NCBI GenBank assembly: GCA_046330135.1
Contig: JAXLTI010000004.1
Location: 248,001-312,000 of the forward strand
Direction of reading: 5' to 3'
DNA from: CAYYFX01 sp046330135
GTDB taxonomy: Bacteria; ARS69
Length of the DNA: 64,000 bases
A model generated the notes under the pieces. It was given only the letters and a program-made list of their open reading frames with translations. It made no database searches and was not told the DNA's origin. The translations under genes were made by a program, and so were the position numbers. Positions 31,066 to 40,660 of the stretch are shown piece by piece (positions within the stretch are counted from its first letter, which is position 1; each line of letters begins with the position of its first letter).

Positions 31066-33048
31066 ATGGCGCGCGACGTCCGCATCGACGACCTCTTCCG
31101 ACTCATCCTCCCCTCGCAACCTGCGCTGTCCCCGGACAAGACGCGGGTCGTCTTCGCCGTGAAGCGGCTCAACGCGAAGGAGAACCGCTACGAATCGCAC
31201 CTCTGGATCGTGAAGGGGGCGGGCGGCCGGCCGCGCCAGCTCACGCGCGGCCTCGTCTCCGATTCGAGCCCGGTGTGGAGCCCCGACGGCAAGGAGATCG
31301 CGTTCGTCTCCGATCGCGGCGAGAAGGCGAACGTCTGGATCCTGCCGATCGAGGGCGGCGAGCCGCGAGCGCTCACGCAGCACGAGGGCGGCGCCATCAA
31401 GGACCTGGCGTGGAGCCCGGACGGGAAGGAGCTGGCGTACGCGTTCTTCTCGATTCCGAAGGTGGCGCCCGAGGAGGCGAAGAAGAAGGCGCAGTTCAAG
31501 CACATCACGCGCCTCTACCACAAGGAGGACGGCTTCGGCTGGTTCCGGGACGAGTGGTGGACGTTGTGCAAGGCGAACGCGGCGACCGGCCGCGTCACGA
31601 AGCTGACCGCCGGACCGCACCACGACCACGAGCCGCAGTGGAGCCCGGACGGCAAGCGCATCGCGTTCGTCTCCCAGCGAGGCAGGAACGCGGAGTCCAC
31701 GCCGGACCTCACGTCGATCTACGTGATGGACCGGACCGGCAAGGGCCTGAAGGAGCTGACGCCTGCGTCCGGCGGGCGCGGCGCGCCGCGCTGGAGCCAC
31801 GACGGGAAGCATCTGTTCTGGGTCGGGTACGAAGGCAAGAGCGGCGAGTGGCTGGACCACGAGTTCTCCGTGTGGCGGACCCACGTGGCGAGCGGGGAGT
31901 CGGTGCCGCTGAACGCGGGGCACGATCGCTGGCCGATGAACGAGGTCGGCGCGGACACGTCCCTCGGCGGCGGCACGGTGCTGGAGCCGTACATGGAAGG
32001 CAGCCGGGAGCGAATCCTCTTCGGCTCGGACGAGGACGGGAGCTACCGCCTGTACTCGCTCGCGGCGGACGGCCCGCGGAAGCAGCGCGCGCGGCTGGAG
32101 GTGGGCGGGAAGCTCTCGATCCTCGGCGCGTCGGTGGTGGGCGGCGAAGCGGTGTACGCGGCCGCGACCGTGAAGGATCTGGGCGAGCTGTATCGCGTGA
32201 AGCTCGACGGCTCGAACGCGCCGCTGCAGTTGACGCGGATGACGGCGCCGTTCTTCACGCCGCTGCGCCTCAGCACGCCGGAGGAAGTGCGCGTGAAGAG
32301 CGGCAAGGTGGAGCTGCAGGGCTGGGTGCTGAAGCCGCCGGGCTTCAAGGCCGGGAAGAAGTACCCGTGCCTCATCGAGGTGCACGGCGGGCCCATGACG
32401 CAGTACGGCGAGACGTGGTTCCACGAGATGCACCTCCTCGCGTCGAAGGGCTGGATCGTGGCGTACTGCAACCCGCGCGGCAGCTCGGGGCGCGGGCTGG
32501 ACTTCTGCAACTGCATCGAGGGCAAGTGGGGCGAGGCGGACTGGGACGACATGGTCGCGTTCACGGACTGGGTGGCGAAGCAGTCCTACGTGGACGCGAA
32601 GCGCATCGGCATCCTCGGCGGGAGCTACGGCGGGTGGATGACGTCGTGGGCGGTGGGCCACACGGACCGCTACAAGGTGGGCGTCACCATGCGAACGGCG
32701 GCGGACTTCTGGGTCCACTGGGGCTCGAGCGACTACGGCTACTTCCGGAAGCACTACTTCAACGGCAAGAACCCGTGGGACGATCCGGCCGCCTACCACA
32801 AGGCGTCGCCGGCGTTCTACGCGAAGAACATCAAGACGCCGCTGTTGATTCTCCACAGCGAGGGCGACCTGCGCTGCCCCATCGCCGAGGGCGAGGGTCT
32901 CTTCACCGCGATGAAGGTCCTGGACCAGGCCCCGTGCGAGATGGTCCGCTTCGAGGGCGAGTTCCACGGGTTGCCGCGGACCGGCAAGCCGAGGAATCGC
33001 GAGGAACGGTTGAAGCGGATCGTGGCGTGGCTGGAGAAGTACCTCTGA
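31066..33048 (+). CDS. S9 family prolyl-oligopeptidase-type peptidase (acylaminoacyl-peptidase group)
   Basis: A 660-residue serine peptidase. An N-terminal beta-propeller built of SPDGKEIAFVSDR-type repeats occupies about residues 1-380, and an alpha/beta hydrolase domain follows. The catalytic Ser is in GGSYGGW near residue 524, Asp in HSEGDLRCP near 606 and His in EFHGLPR near 638. No signal peptide is seen, so it is probably cytoplasmic. CCAGGAG lies ahead of the ATG at 31066, ruling out the long upstream extension. Confidence 0.9.
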   Translation: MARDVRIDDLFRLILPSQPALSPDKTRVVFAVKRLNAKENRYESHLWIVKGAGGRPRQLTRGLVSDSSPVWSPDGKEIAFVSDRGEKANVWILPIEGGEPRALTQHEGGAIKDLAWSPDGKELAYAFFSIPKVAPEEAKKKAQFKHITRLYHKEDGFGWFRDEWWTLCKANAATGRVTKLTAGPHHDHEPQWSPDGKRIAFVSQRGRNAESTPDLTSIYVMDRTGKGLKELTPASGGRGAPRWSHDGKHLFWVGYEGKSGEWLDHEFSVWRTHVASGESVPLNAGHDRWPMNEVGADTSLGGGTVLEPYMEGSRERILFGSDEDGSYRLYSLAADGPRKQRARLEVGGKLSILGASVVGGEAVYAAATVKDLGELYRVKLDGSNAPLQLTRMTAPFFTPLRLSTPEEVRVKSGKVELQGWVLKPPGFKAGKKYPCLIEVHGGPMTQYGETWFHEMHLLASKGWIVAYCNPRGSSGRGLDFCNCIEGKWGEADWDDMVAFTDWVAKQSYVDAKRIGILGGSYGGWMTSWAVGHTDRYKVGVTMRTAADFWVHWGSSDYGYFRKHYFNGKNPWDDPAAYHKASPAFYAKNIKTPLLILHSEGDLRCPIAEGEGLFTAMKVLDQAPCEMVRFEGEFHGLPRTGKPRNREERLKRIVAWLEKYL

Positions 33049-33061
33049 GAGGCGTGCCGAG

Positions 33062-33327
33062 ATGACGAATCCCCAGCGACGCAAGCCGGGCGGCGGCCGA
33101 CGGCCAGCCGCGCGTCCGGGACCGGCCGAGCTCCCCGACGATCTCATCGTCGGAATGCAGCTCGTGACGCCGAAGGCACCGGTCGGCCTCTCCGAGTCCC
33201 TCGCGAGCTCGACGGGTTGCTCGACCGGATGAAGAAGACGTTTCCGGCCGGCGACGTGCCGGCGAGCTACTTCGACAACGGTCGCGTGTCCGCCGAGGCG
33301 GCGCGTCGGTTCTTCGAGGTACCGTAG
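33062..33327 (+). pseudogene. Small uncharacterised gene interrupted by one apparent frameshift
   Basis: ATG at 33062 begins a 56-codon frame (MTNPQRRKPGGGRRPAARP through PKAPVGLSESLA) that ends at 33232. A second frame continues with LDGLLDRMKKTFPAGDVPASYFDNG and stops at 33327. Both parts look like protein, with GC-rich third positions, and one missing base near 33200-33215 would join them into an 87-residue protein. No family is recognised. The remaining 40 bases before the next gene hold nothing notable. Confidence 0.4.
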
Positions 33328-33366
33328 ATCGTCGCCGCGATGTGCGTCGAGCTCGATCGAGGTCAC

Positions 33367-34920
33367 ATGCCAAGCACGAACTGGCCGCAGGCGAAGTCGT
33401 TTCCCAGCGACGTCACCGTCGAGGATCCGGTACCGCTCGCCGCGTTCGACGCTCATGACGGCACGGCGCCCGGGCCCGGCGACCCGTGGACGAAGGCGAT
33501 CTTCGTGGCGCACGGCATGGGCCAGCAGGTGAAGTTCGAGACGGTCGAGACGGTGGCGAGGGCGCTCGAGCCTTGGTGGGAGCCGCAGCCCGGGGCCGAG
33601 CCCAAGAAAGTGGTGGTCCGCGAAGTCCAGGTGGGCGAGCAGAGGATTCATCGCGCGGAGATTCGCCTCCGCCGACCCGAGGGCAAACCCGGCGAGCCCG
33701 CGTTCGTCGACGTGCATCTCTACGAGGCGTACTGGGCCAATCTCACCGAGGGCAAGGTCGCTCTCGGGGACGTGTTCGGATTCCTCTGGGATGCGGCGTG
33801 GAACGGCGTGAAGAACGCCCGGGGCGCGTTCGCTCGCTGGGAGTTCGATCACGTCGTGAGCTACCCCATCCGCGAGGGCCGCACGATCGAGAAGCTCGTT
33901 CTCGCCCTGCTCGTGATCGCGTCCCTGCAGGCGATTCAAGCTCTCGCCGGAGTGACGTCCGTCACGGCTCTCTTGCTCCGGCAAGTCCACTGGCCCAGCG
34001 CTGCGCTTCTTTCCGCGCTGCCTCGGATCGTGGGCGCGGTGCTAGCGCCCGCCGTCGTCGCCGGCATCGCGATCGTGCTGCTTCATCGTCGCCACGGCCG
34101 AGGCGCCGCGCCGCTCCGGCCGCCTGCCGCCGTCGTCGGAATCGCGTGGGGGTTCGCCTGGTTGACGATCGCCGCGCTGGTCGTCGCCGCGGTCTTCGGG
34201 CTGTGGACGCTCCTCTCGGCCTCGGGAGGCGCCCTCGCGGACGAGCAGAGCCGCTGGCTGGCGGGAGGCTCGTGGCTCCTCCTCTTCGTCCTCTGGTGGC
34301 GGCTGCGCTACTTCCTCATCCAGTACGTGGGCGACGTGGCGGTGTACCTCTCCGGACACCGAGTCAGCAAGTTCAACGACATCCGTCAGGCGATCAAGGA
34401 GACGGCCCTGGCGGCCGGCCGTGCTGTCTACGGCGCGGTCGCGCCGGGCGCCTCGAGGTTCGCCTACGGCGGAGTCATCGTGGTGGGGCATTCGCTCGGC
34501 TCGGTCATTGCATACGACACCCTCAACGCGCTGATGCGCGACGACGCCTTCAGCGGCGGAAAGCTCCGGGTGGCGCCGCGCACGGAGCTCCTCCTCACGC
34601 TGGGGTCACCCCTGAACAAGACGGCGTTCATCTTCCGGTCGCAGCTCGGGAAGGACTCCGAGATCCGCGAGGCGATGGCGGCGTCCGTGCAGCCGATGAT
34701 CCAATCCTACCGGCGGCCCGAGTGGGTCAACATCTACTCGCGGAACGACTGGATCAGCGGACCGATCCAGTACTACGACGACGTGGCCGCGAATCCGGAC
34801 GCGGCGCGACCGGTGGCCAACGAGGAGGACAAGTCGGCCACCACGCCGCTCGCCGCGCATGTGGAGTACTGGCGCGGACATCTCTTCGCACAGACGCTCT
34901 GGGCCACGCTCGTTTCCTAG
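33367..34920 (+). CDS. Membrane-associated alpha/beta-hydrolase (lipase-like)
   Basis: A 517-residue protein. The N-terminal half contains an FVAHGMGQQ segment near residue 56 typical of oxyanion-hole regions. Four hydrophobic helices follow between residues about 175 and 320. The nucleophile elbow VVGHSLGSVIAYDTLN is near residue 376, followed by TLGSPLNK. The interruption of a hydrolase fold by membrane helices is unusual. No signal peptide is present. The substrate is unknown; an acyl-ester is the likely bond type. ATG at 33367 is preferred to the upstream GTG-type starts because a good protein start (MPSTNWPQ) follows. Confidence 0.65.
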   Translation: MPSTNWPQAKSFPSDVTVEDPVPLAAFDAHDGTAPGPGDPWTKAIFVAHGMGQQVKFETVETVARALEPWWEPQPGAEPKKVVVREVQVGEQRIHRAEIRLRRPEGKPGEPAFVDVHLYEAYWANLTEGKVALGDVFGFLWDAAWNGVKNARGAFARWEFDHVVSYPIREGRTIEKLVLALLVIASLQAIQALAGVTSVTALLLRQVHWPSAALLSALPRIVGAVLAPAVVAGIAIVLLHRRHGRGAAPLRPPAAVVGIAWGFAWLTIAALVVAAVFGLWTLLSASGGALADEQSRWLAGGSWLLLFVLWWRLRYFLIQYVGDVAVYLSGHRVSKFNDIRQAIKETALAAGRAVYGAVAPGASRFAYGGVIVVGHSLGSVIAYDTLNALMRDDAFSGGKLRVAPRTELLLTLGSPLNKTAFIFRSQLGKDSEIREAMAASVQPMIQSYRRPEWVNIYSRNDWISGPIQYYDDVAANPDAARPVANEEDKSATTPLAAHVEYWRGHLFAQTLWATLVS

Positions 34921-35023
34921 CGCGGGACGATCGAGCGTCCTGGGACGTGCGCGAAGCGACGCGACGCCGGGGCTCCGACGAATGGGGTGCTCGCGCCGCC
35001 GGCATCGCTCGCCGGCGAGAACC

Positions 35024-35422
35024 TCAGCGCGTCGACTTGCCGTCGTTCCCCGAGACGGGAGCCGGCCGCCGCTCGCGCATCCGGAGCAAGAATCGGCGGA
35101 ACGGAGCGTAGTGACACGGCGCGTGGCATTGATTGAGGTCGTCGATCCGCAGGCAATGCCGTTCGCAGACCTCTGTGCCGGTGAGGGCGCGATCCGGCAC
35201 CGGCTCGGCGATGAAGGGCAGGAACACGTTCACGGGGACGACGAACGTCGAGCCGCAGCTCGGGCACTGGTGGTTGAAGTAGTACATGTTGTTGGCGTTG
35301 TCGGGATCGATGAACTGCATCCCGATCGGCTCGATGTCAGGACTGCTCAGGATCTGCTGGAGAGTGAAAACGCTGCCGCAGCCGGGGCAGGTCTTGGTCG
35401 GCTCGCGCGGATCGGCCGGCAT
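35024..35422 (-). CDS. Zinc-ribbon-like protein of unknown function
   Basis: A 132-residue protein with two CxxC pairs, CPGC near residue 12 and CPSC near 53, expected to bind one zinc. A further Cys/His group follows (CERHCLRIDDLNQCHAPCHY near 88-107), which could bind another metal. GGGAG precedes the ATG at 35422; an upstream in-frame ATG at 35470 is possible. It lies 40 bases upstream of the end of the WD40 gene region but is transcribed from its own start. No family is recognised. Confidence 0.6.
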   Translation of the reverse strand: MPADPREPTKTCPGCGSVFTLQQILSSPDIEPIGMQFIDPDNANNMYYFNHQCPSCGSTFVVPVNVFLPFIAEPVPDRALTGTEVCERHCLRIDDLNQCHAPCHYAPFRRFLLRMRERRPAPVSGNDGKSTR

Positions 35423-35510
35423 CGGCGGCTCCCGGATGCGGGTCTCTGATCGAGGGCGTTTCTCGATCATCGGACGCGCGACTCCGGAACTGGAGGGAGA
35501 AGCGGGCGTC

Positions 35511-38225
35511 TCAGCCCCGGCGGCGGGCGTGTTCTACCGAGCCGCGATCGTGGCGCGTGCTCTCCGCCCGCCACTCCGCCACGGGAACGACGGCCACCTC
35601 GCCGTTCGGGAGCAAGCGGGTGCCCGAGAGCACTTCGACACGCACGGCTGCGAATCCGTGCGGCCAGCCTCGAGCCGGCCCGCTCGACCAGAGCCGTACG
35701 GTCCCGTCGCCGCTCCACGAGAGGATGCGGCGCTCGTCGCGGTCGAACGTGGCGCCGGCCACCGAGCCGTCGTGCAGCTTCGACGCACTGATCTGCTGCT
35801 GCGTCTTCACGTCCCACAGCCGCACCGTTCCGTCGTTGCCCCACGAGAGGATGCGGCGCTCCTCGCGGTCGAACGCGGCGCCCGAGACCCAGCGATCGTG
35901 CCTCATCGGCGCGCCGATCTCCTGCTGGGTCTTCGCGTCCCACAGTCGCACCGTGCCGTCGCCGCTCCAGGAGAGGATGCGGCGCTCGCCCTCGTCGAAG
36001 ACGGCGCCCGAGACGGCGCCGTCGTGCCTCATCGGCGTTCCGATCTCCTGCTGCGTGTTCGCGTCCCACAGTCGCACCGTGCCGTCGCCGCTCCAGGAGA
36101 GGATCCGTCGCTCGTCCTGGTCGAACACGGCGCCGGAGACGGCGCTGCCGTGTTTCATGGCCTCGCCGATCTCCTGTTGCGTCTCGACCTCCCACAGCTG
36201 CACCGTCCCGTCCCCGCTGCAGGAGAGGATGCGCCGCTCCGCGCGGTCGAACCGGGCGCTCGCGACCGAGCTGCCGTGGCCCATCGGGGTGCCGATCTCC
36301 TGCTGCGTCTTCACGTCCCACAGGCGCACCCTCCCGTCCCCGCTCCAGGAGAGGATTCGGCTCTCCGCGCGATCGAACGTGGCGCCCGACACCCAGCCGT
36401 AGTGTTCCAGGGGTCCGCGGATCTGGCGGTGCGTCTTCGCATCCCACAACCGGACCGTCCCGTCTCCGCCCCACGAGAGGATCCGATTCTCGTCGCGGTC
36501 GAACGCGGCGCCGGAGACCGGGCCGTCGTGCTTCATCGGCGCGCCGATCTCCTGCTGGGCGCCGGCGTCCCAGAGGCGCACGGCCCCGTCGTTGTCCCAG
36601 GACAGGATCCGGCGCTCCTCGTGGTCGAGCGCGGCGCCGGCGACCGGGCCGTCGTGCTTCATCGGCGCGCCGATCTCCTGCTGCGTCTTCGCGTCCCACA
36701 GCCGCACCGTTCCGTCGGCGCTCCACGACAGGATCCGGCGCTCGTCGCGGTCGAAGCTCGCGCCGGAGGCGGGGCCGCCGTGCCTCATCGGCGCGCCGAT
36801 CTCGGGCGACGCTCCGGCGTCCCACACGCGGATCGTCCCGTCGCCGCTCCAGGAGAGGATTCGTCCCCCCTCACGATCGAGCGACGCGCCGAGGACCGCG
36901 CCGGCGTGCTTCCTCGGGGCGCCGAGCTCCCTCTGCGTCTTCGCGTCCCACATCCGCACCGTGCCGTCCGCGCTCCACGAGAGAATGCGGCGCTCCTCGC
37001 GGTCGAACGCGGCGCCCGTGACCGAGTCCGTATGCTCCATCGGGGCGCCGATCTCCTGCTGAATCTTCGCGTCCCACAACCGCACCGTCCGGTCGCGACC
37101 CCACGACAGGATCCGACTCTCGTCGCGGTCGAACGTGGCGCCCAGGACCCAGCCGTAGTGCTGCATCGGCGCGCCGATCTCCCGCTGCGTCTTCGCGTCC
37201 CACAGCCGGATCGTCCCGTCGCCGCCCCACGACAGGATCCGACTCTCGTCGCGGTCGAACGCGGCACCGGAGAGCGGTCCGTCATGGTTCATCGGCGCGC
37301 CGACCTCCCGCTGCGTCTTCGGGTCCCACAGGCGGATCGTGGCGTCCCGGCTCCAGGAGAGGATCCGCCGCGCCGCGCGGTCGAACGTGGCGCCGGAGAC
37401 CGCGGCGTCGTGCTTCATCGGCGCGCCGATCTCCTGCTGCGTCGCCGCGTCCCACAGCCGCAGCGTGCCGTCCACGCTCCACGCGAGGATCCGGCGCTCC
37501 TCGGGATCGAACGTGGCGCCGGAGATCGCCCCGTCGCGCCTCATCGGCGCGCCGATCTCGCGCTGGGTCTTCGCATCCCACAGCCGGACCGTTCCGTCGT
37601 GGCCCCACGAGAGGATCCGGCTCTCGTCGCGATCGAACAGGGCGCCGGAGACCCAGCCGTCGTGCTTCATCGGCACGCCGACGACTCGCTGCGTCTTCAC
37701 GTCCCAGAGGCGCACGCCCCCGTCCCGACTCCAGGTGAGGATCCGGTTCTCGCCGCGGTCGAAGGCGGCGCCCGAGACCCAGTCGCCATGCTTCATCGGC
37801 TCGCCGAGGGGCTGCCGCGTCTCCGCGTCCCATAGGCGCGCCGTGCCGTCGTCGCCCCAGGAGAGGATGCGCCGCTCGTCGCGATCGAACGTCGCGCCGG
37901 CGACGCTCTCGTGGTCGAGCACGCTCTCCAATCGCGTGCCGCCGAGCACCGCATCCGCCGCGGCTGCCGCGTTCTCCCACGACAGGGCCGGGGCATCGAG
38001 ATCCGCGGCCTGGGCGAAGAAGTGCGCGGCCGCGAGGGCGTCGCCGCGCTGGTCGCGCGCCGCCACCGCGTTCATCCAGGCCATTCGCCCGAGCCGCTCG
38101 GCAACGGCTTCTTCCGCGACACGCGCATTCCGGAGGAGCACGCCGAGAACGCCGGCGAGGAGGAGGGCCACGACGGCGGTGGCGCTCGCCAGCCGCACGA
38201 GGGAGCGCTCGCCGCGAGCGTTCAT
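35511..38225 (-). CDS. Membrane-anchored WD40-repeat protein with about 18 blades
   Basis: A 904-residue protein. Residues about 11-31 form a membrane anchor (ASATAVVALLLAGVLGVLL), followed by an alpha-helical stretch resembling the juxtamembrane part of WD40-containing kinases. From residue about 104 to 848 there are about 18 consecutive 42-residue WD40 repeats ending in RLWD, far more alike than usual for WD40 blades. A basic C-terminal tail of about 55 residues follows. It probably forms two or more stacked propellers acting as a protein-binding scaffold. Its ATG overlaps the M28 peptidase stop (ATGA), so the two are translationally coupled. Confidence 0.85.
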   Translation of the reverse strand: MNARGERSLVRLASATAVVALLLAGVLGVLLRNARVAEEAVAERLGRMAWMNAVAARDQRGDALAAAHFFAQAADLDAPALSWENAAAAADAVLGGTRLESVLDHESVAGATFDRDERRILSWGDDGTARLWDAETRQPLGEPMKHGDWVSGAAFDRGENRILTWSRDGGVRLWDVKTQRVVGVPMKHDGWVSGALFDRDESRILSWGHDGTVRLWDAKTQREIGAPMRRDGAISGATFDPEERRILAWSVDGTLRLWDAATQQEIGAPMKHDAAVSGATFDRAARRILSWSRDATIRLWDPKTQREVGAPMNHDGPLSGAAFDRDESRILSWGGDGTIRLWDAKTQREIGAPMQHYGWVLGATFDRDESRILSWGRDRTVRLWDAKIQQEIGAPMEHTDSVTGAAFDREERRILSWSADGTVRMWDAKTQRELGAPRKHAGAVLGASLDREGGRILSWSGDGTIRVWDAGASPEIGAPMRHGGPASGASFDRDERRILSWSADGTVRLWDAKTQQEIGAPMKHDGPVAGAALDHEERRILSWDNDGAVRLWDAGAQQEIGAPMKHDGPVSGAAFDRDENRILSWGGDGTVRLWDAKTHRQIRGPLEHYGWVSGATFDRAESRILSWSGDGRVRLWDVKTQQEIGTPMGHGSSVASARFDRAERRILSCSGDGTVQLWEVETQQEIGEAMKHGSAVSGAVFDQDERRILSWSGDGTVRLWDANTQQEIGTPMRHDGAVSGAVFDEGERRILSWSGDGTVRLWDAKTQQEIGAPMRHDRWVSGAAFDREERRILSWGNDGTVRLWDVKTQQQISASKLHDGSVAGATFDRDERRILSWSGDGTVRLWSSGPARGWPHGFAAVRVEVLSGTRLLPNGEVAVVPVAEWRAESTRHDRGSVEHARRRG
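35682..37916 (-). repeat. About 18 near-identical 126-bp tandem repeats encoding WD40 blades
   Basis: Each 126-bp unit encodes the pattern TVRLWDAKTQQEIGAPM, then the short H-D-G segment, GAAFDRDERRILSWSGDG. High DNA similarity between units points to recent tandem expansion or gene conversion. Confidence 0.85.
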
Positions 38226-40483
38226 AGCCGCGCGAGGTTCCCCCCGAGCAGCCCCGCCATCTGCGCGGGCGTCCACTTCCCCACGGCCTGCAGCTCTTCG
38301 AGGAACGCCGAGATCGCCGGCTCGTCCGCTTTCGCGAGCCACGGTACGAGGTCGAGGTGCACGCGATCCCACCCGATCGCGTCGATGACGCTCGACAGCT
38401 CCGCAGCCGAGAGCCCGCCCTCGTAGCCGACGACGTAGAGCGTCTGCTTGCGCGGCAAGGAGTCCGGCGCCGCCACGTGCTCGCCGCGCTCGGGGAAGAA
38501 GCGCACGCAGTGCTTCGCGTCCTTCGGCAGGGACGCCAGGCGCGCGGGATCGGCCGCGGCGAGAAGCGTGACGCCCGCCTTCGTGAAGGGCGCGAAGAGG
38601 GAGCTGTCCGGGGCACCGCCCGCGTCGCAGCGCACCAGGCCGACCTCGAGGTCCGCGAGGAGCGCGAGTCGCTCCTTCGGCACGCCGGCGACGGCGCTCC
38701 CGCCCGGTGCGCCGCTGCCCGCCAACGCGCCGGCGCCGCTGCCTCCCCCGCTCGTGCGCAATCCGATCAACACGCCGCGGCGCCCGTCCTTCGTCTGGTC
38801 GCGCACGTCCTTGAGCGTGCGGACGAGTGCGATCTCCTTCCTTTCCACGCGGCCGCGCAAGTCCGCCAGGGCGTTCACGTACGCGCCGCCGGCGAAGTCC
38901 GCGCCGTCGTACCACTGAACGCCGGCGCGCACCCAAGAGGGCGCCGTGTCCTTCGCGACGCCGTCGAAGTCGATCTGGTCGGCGGCGTAGAGCATCGCCC
39001 TTCCCGCGCGACGCGGCACCAGCAGCGCGGAGGGCCAATCGCCGAGCGTGCGGATCCACGCCTCCGCCGTGCGCCCCACCGAGCCCAGGACCTCCGTCTT
39101 GATCCACTGCGGATCGTCCTGCAGCGTGTGATAGAAGCGGTGCTCGCCGTCGCTCCAGAGGTTCATCGTGGGGATGCCGGCTTTCCAGAACGGCGCGTGA
39201 TCGCTGGACTCGCCGCGCCACGCGCGTCCCACCACGAGGCTGTCCGCATGCACGGCGTCCAGGGAGGCGAGGAACGCCTTCCGGATCTCGGGATAGTCCT
39301 CGCTTCCGCCGAGCCCCACCTTTCCGTTGCCGTGGCCCACCATGTCCATGTTGATCATCGCCGCGACGCGGGCGAGATCGAACGTGGGCTCCTTCACGAA
39401 CGCCTCCGAGCCCAGCAGACCCTGCTCCTCGCCTGCGAACGTCATGAACACGAGCGTGCGCTTCGGACGCGCGCCGCCCTGCGCGAAGGAGCGCGCCAGC
39501 TCCATCACGGTGGCGCAGCCGGAGCCGTTGTCGTTCGCGCCGTTGTACACGATGCCGTTGCCGTTCATGCCCACGTGATCCATGTGCCCGCCCACTACGA
39601 TGATCTCGTTCTCGAGCACGGGATCCGAGCCTTCGAGCATGCCGACGACGTCGCGGGCCCGGGCGCCCTCGACGCGGGCCACGCTCGTGCGCAGGCGCAA
39701 CCTCTTGCCGGTGGGCAGCGGCAGCGGTTTCTCCTTCAGCTCGTCCTTGTAGCGCTTGAGGTCGTAGCCCGAGTTCATCAGGAGGTGCTGGAGGATGCGG
39801 TCGCCCGCGAAGACGCTCGGCACGTTCGGGAAGTACGACCCCTCGTGCACCGCGGCGCCCTCCACCGGGAGGCCTTCGCCCACGAAGATCACGCCCGACG
39901 CCCCGCGCCGCACCGCCTCGTGCAACGTGGAGTCCCGGGCGCCGCCCATGCCCCAGTCGTAGCCGTTCTCGGGGGTGCCGCGCACGATGATCGCGATCTT
40001 GCCCTTCAGGTCGACGTTCGCGTAGTCGTCCCATCGGCGATTTGCGTCGCAGATCCCGTGGCCCACGAGGATCGCCTCGGCGGTGACGTCGCCGCTGCCG
40101 GAGTTCGTCACGACCTCGAAGTCGTCGCCGTAGACAAAGTCGACCTTCCCGAAGGGGCTGTCGAGGAGCGTGACGGACGCGGCGCGCTCCTTCGTGGCGA
40201 GGAGCGGGAACTCCTTGAAGAAGGTGCCGTTCTGTCCGGCGGGCGCGAGACCCCACTCGCGGAAGCGCGCGGCCACGTACTCCTCGATCTTCTTCCCGCT
40301 CGGAAGACCGCTGTCGCGACCTTCGAAGTCGTCGGCGGCGATGACGCGCACGGTGGCGGCGGCGCGTTCGCCGTCGAAGGCGCGGGCGACGGGCGGCGCG
40401 AGGGTGGCGACGCCGAGGAGAACGAAGAGACTCCGGGCAGCGAAGCGCACGGCGGCGGGCGGCGGCTCGTCACGCGAGATCAT
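38222..40483 (-). CDS. M28 family zinc aminopeptidase, exported, with extended C-terminus
   Basis: A 753-residue protein. Residues 1-35 look like a signal peptide (SLFVLLGVATLAPPVARA). A protease-associated domain follows (about 120-230, with GKIAIIVRGTPENGYDW). The M28 domain has zinc ligands and catalytic residues in GGHMDHVG, NGANDNGSGCATV, FAGEEQGLLGS, NMDMVG and the later His of SSDHAPFW. About 250 extra residues at the C-terminus match no domain I recognise. It is co-transcribed with the downstream WD40 gene. GGGGGAC lies ahead of the ATG at 40483. Confidence 0.85.
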   Translation of the reverse strand: MISRDEPPPAAVRFAARSLFVLLGVATLAPPVARAFDGERAAATVRVIAADDFEGRDSGLPSGKKIEEYVAARFREWGLAPAGQNGTFFKEFPLLATKERAASVTLLDSPFGKVDFVYGDDFEVVTNSGSGDVTAEAILVGHGICDANRRWDDYANVDLKGKIAIIVRGTPENGYDWGMGGARDSTLHEAVRRGASGVIFVGEGLPVEGAAVHEGSYFPNVPSVFAGDRILQHLLMNSGYDLKRYKDELKEKPLPLPTGKRLRLRTSVARVEGARARDVVGMLEGSDPVLENEIIVVGGHMDHVGMNGNGIVYNGANDNGSGCATVMELARSFAQGGARPKRTLVFMTFAGEEQGLLGSEAFVKEPTFDLARVAAMINMDMVGHGNGKVGLGGSEDYPEIRKAFLASLDAVHADSLVVGRAWRGESSDHAPFWKAGIPTMNLWSDGEHRFYHTLQDDPQWIKTEVLGSVGRTAEAWIRTLGDWPSALLVPRRAGRAMLYAADQIDFDGVAKDTAPSWVRAGVQWYDGADFAGGAYVNALADLRGRVERKEIALVRTLKDVRDQTKDGRRGVLIGLRTSGGGSGAGALAGSGAPGGSAVAGVPKERLALLADLEVGLVRCDAGGAPDSSLFAPFTKAGVTLLAAADPARLASLPKDAKHCVRFFPERGEHVAAPDSLPRKQTLYVVGYEGGLSAAELSSVIDAIGWDRVHLDLVPWLAKADEPAISAFLEELQAVGKWTPAQMAGLLGGNLARL

Positions 40484-40660
40484 GTTCGACGTCCCCCGAA
40501 GCGGCGAAGGAAGGCGGGGTCGTGAGCGGCGCATGATACGCCAAGCGGTCGGCCCCCGCCGCTCTTGCGTCGCGGCGCGTGGTCCAGCGCGGGGCTCCCG
40601 GCGCCGGCCGGCATCCGTGCTCGCCTGGTTGGAGCGAGCGCCGCCCGGTAGACTGAGGGC

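Noticed and set aside
35682..37916. Possible CRISPR-like array
   Set aside because: The 126-bp units are coding WD40 repeats without spacers.
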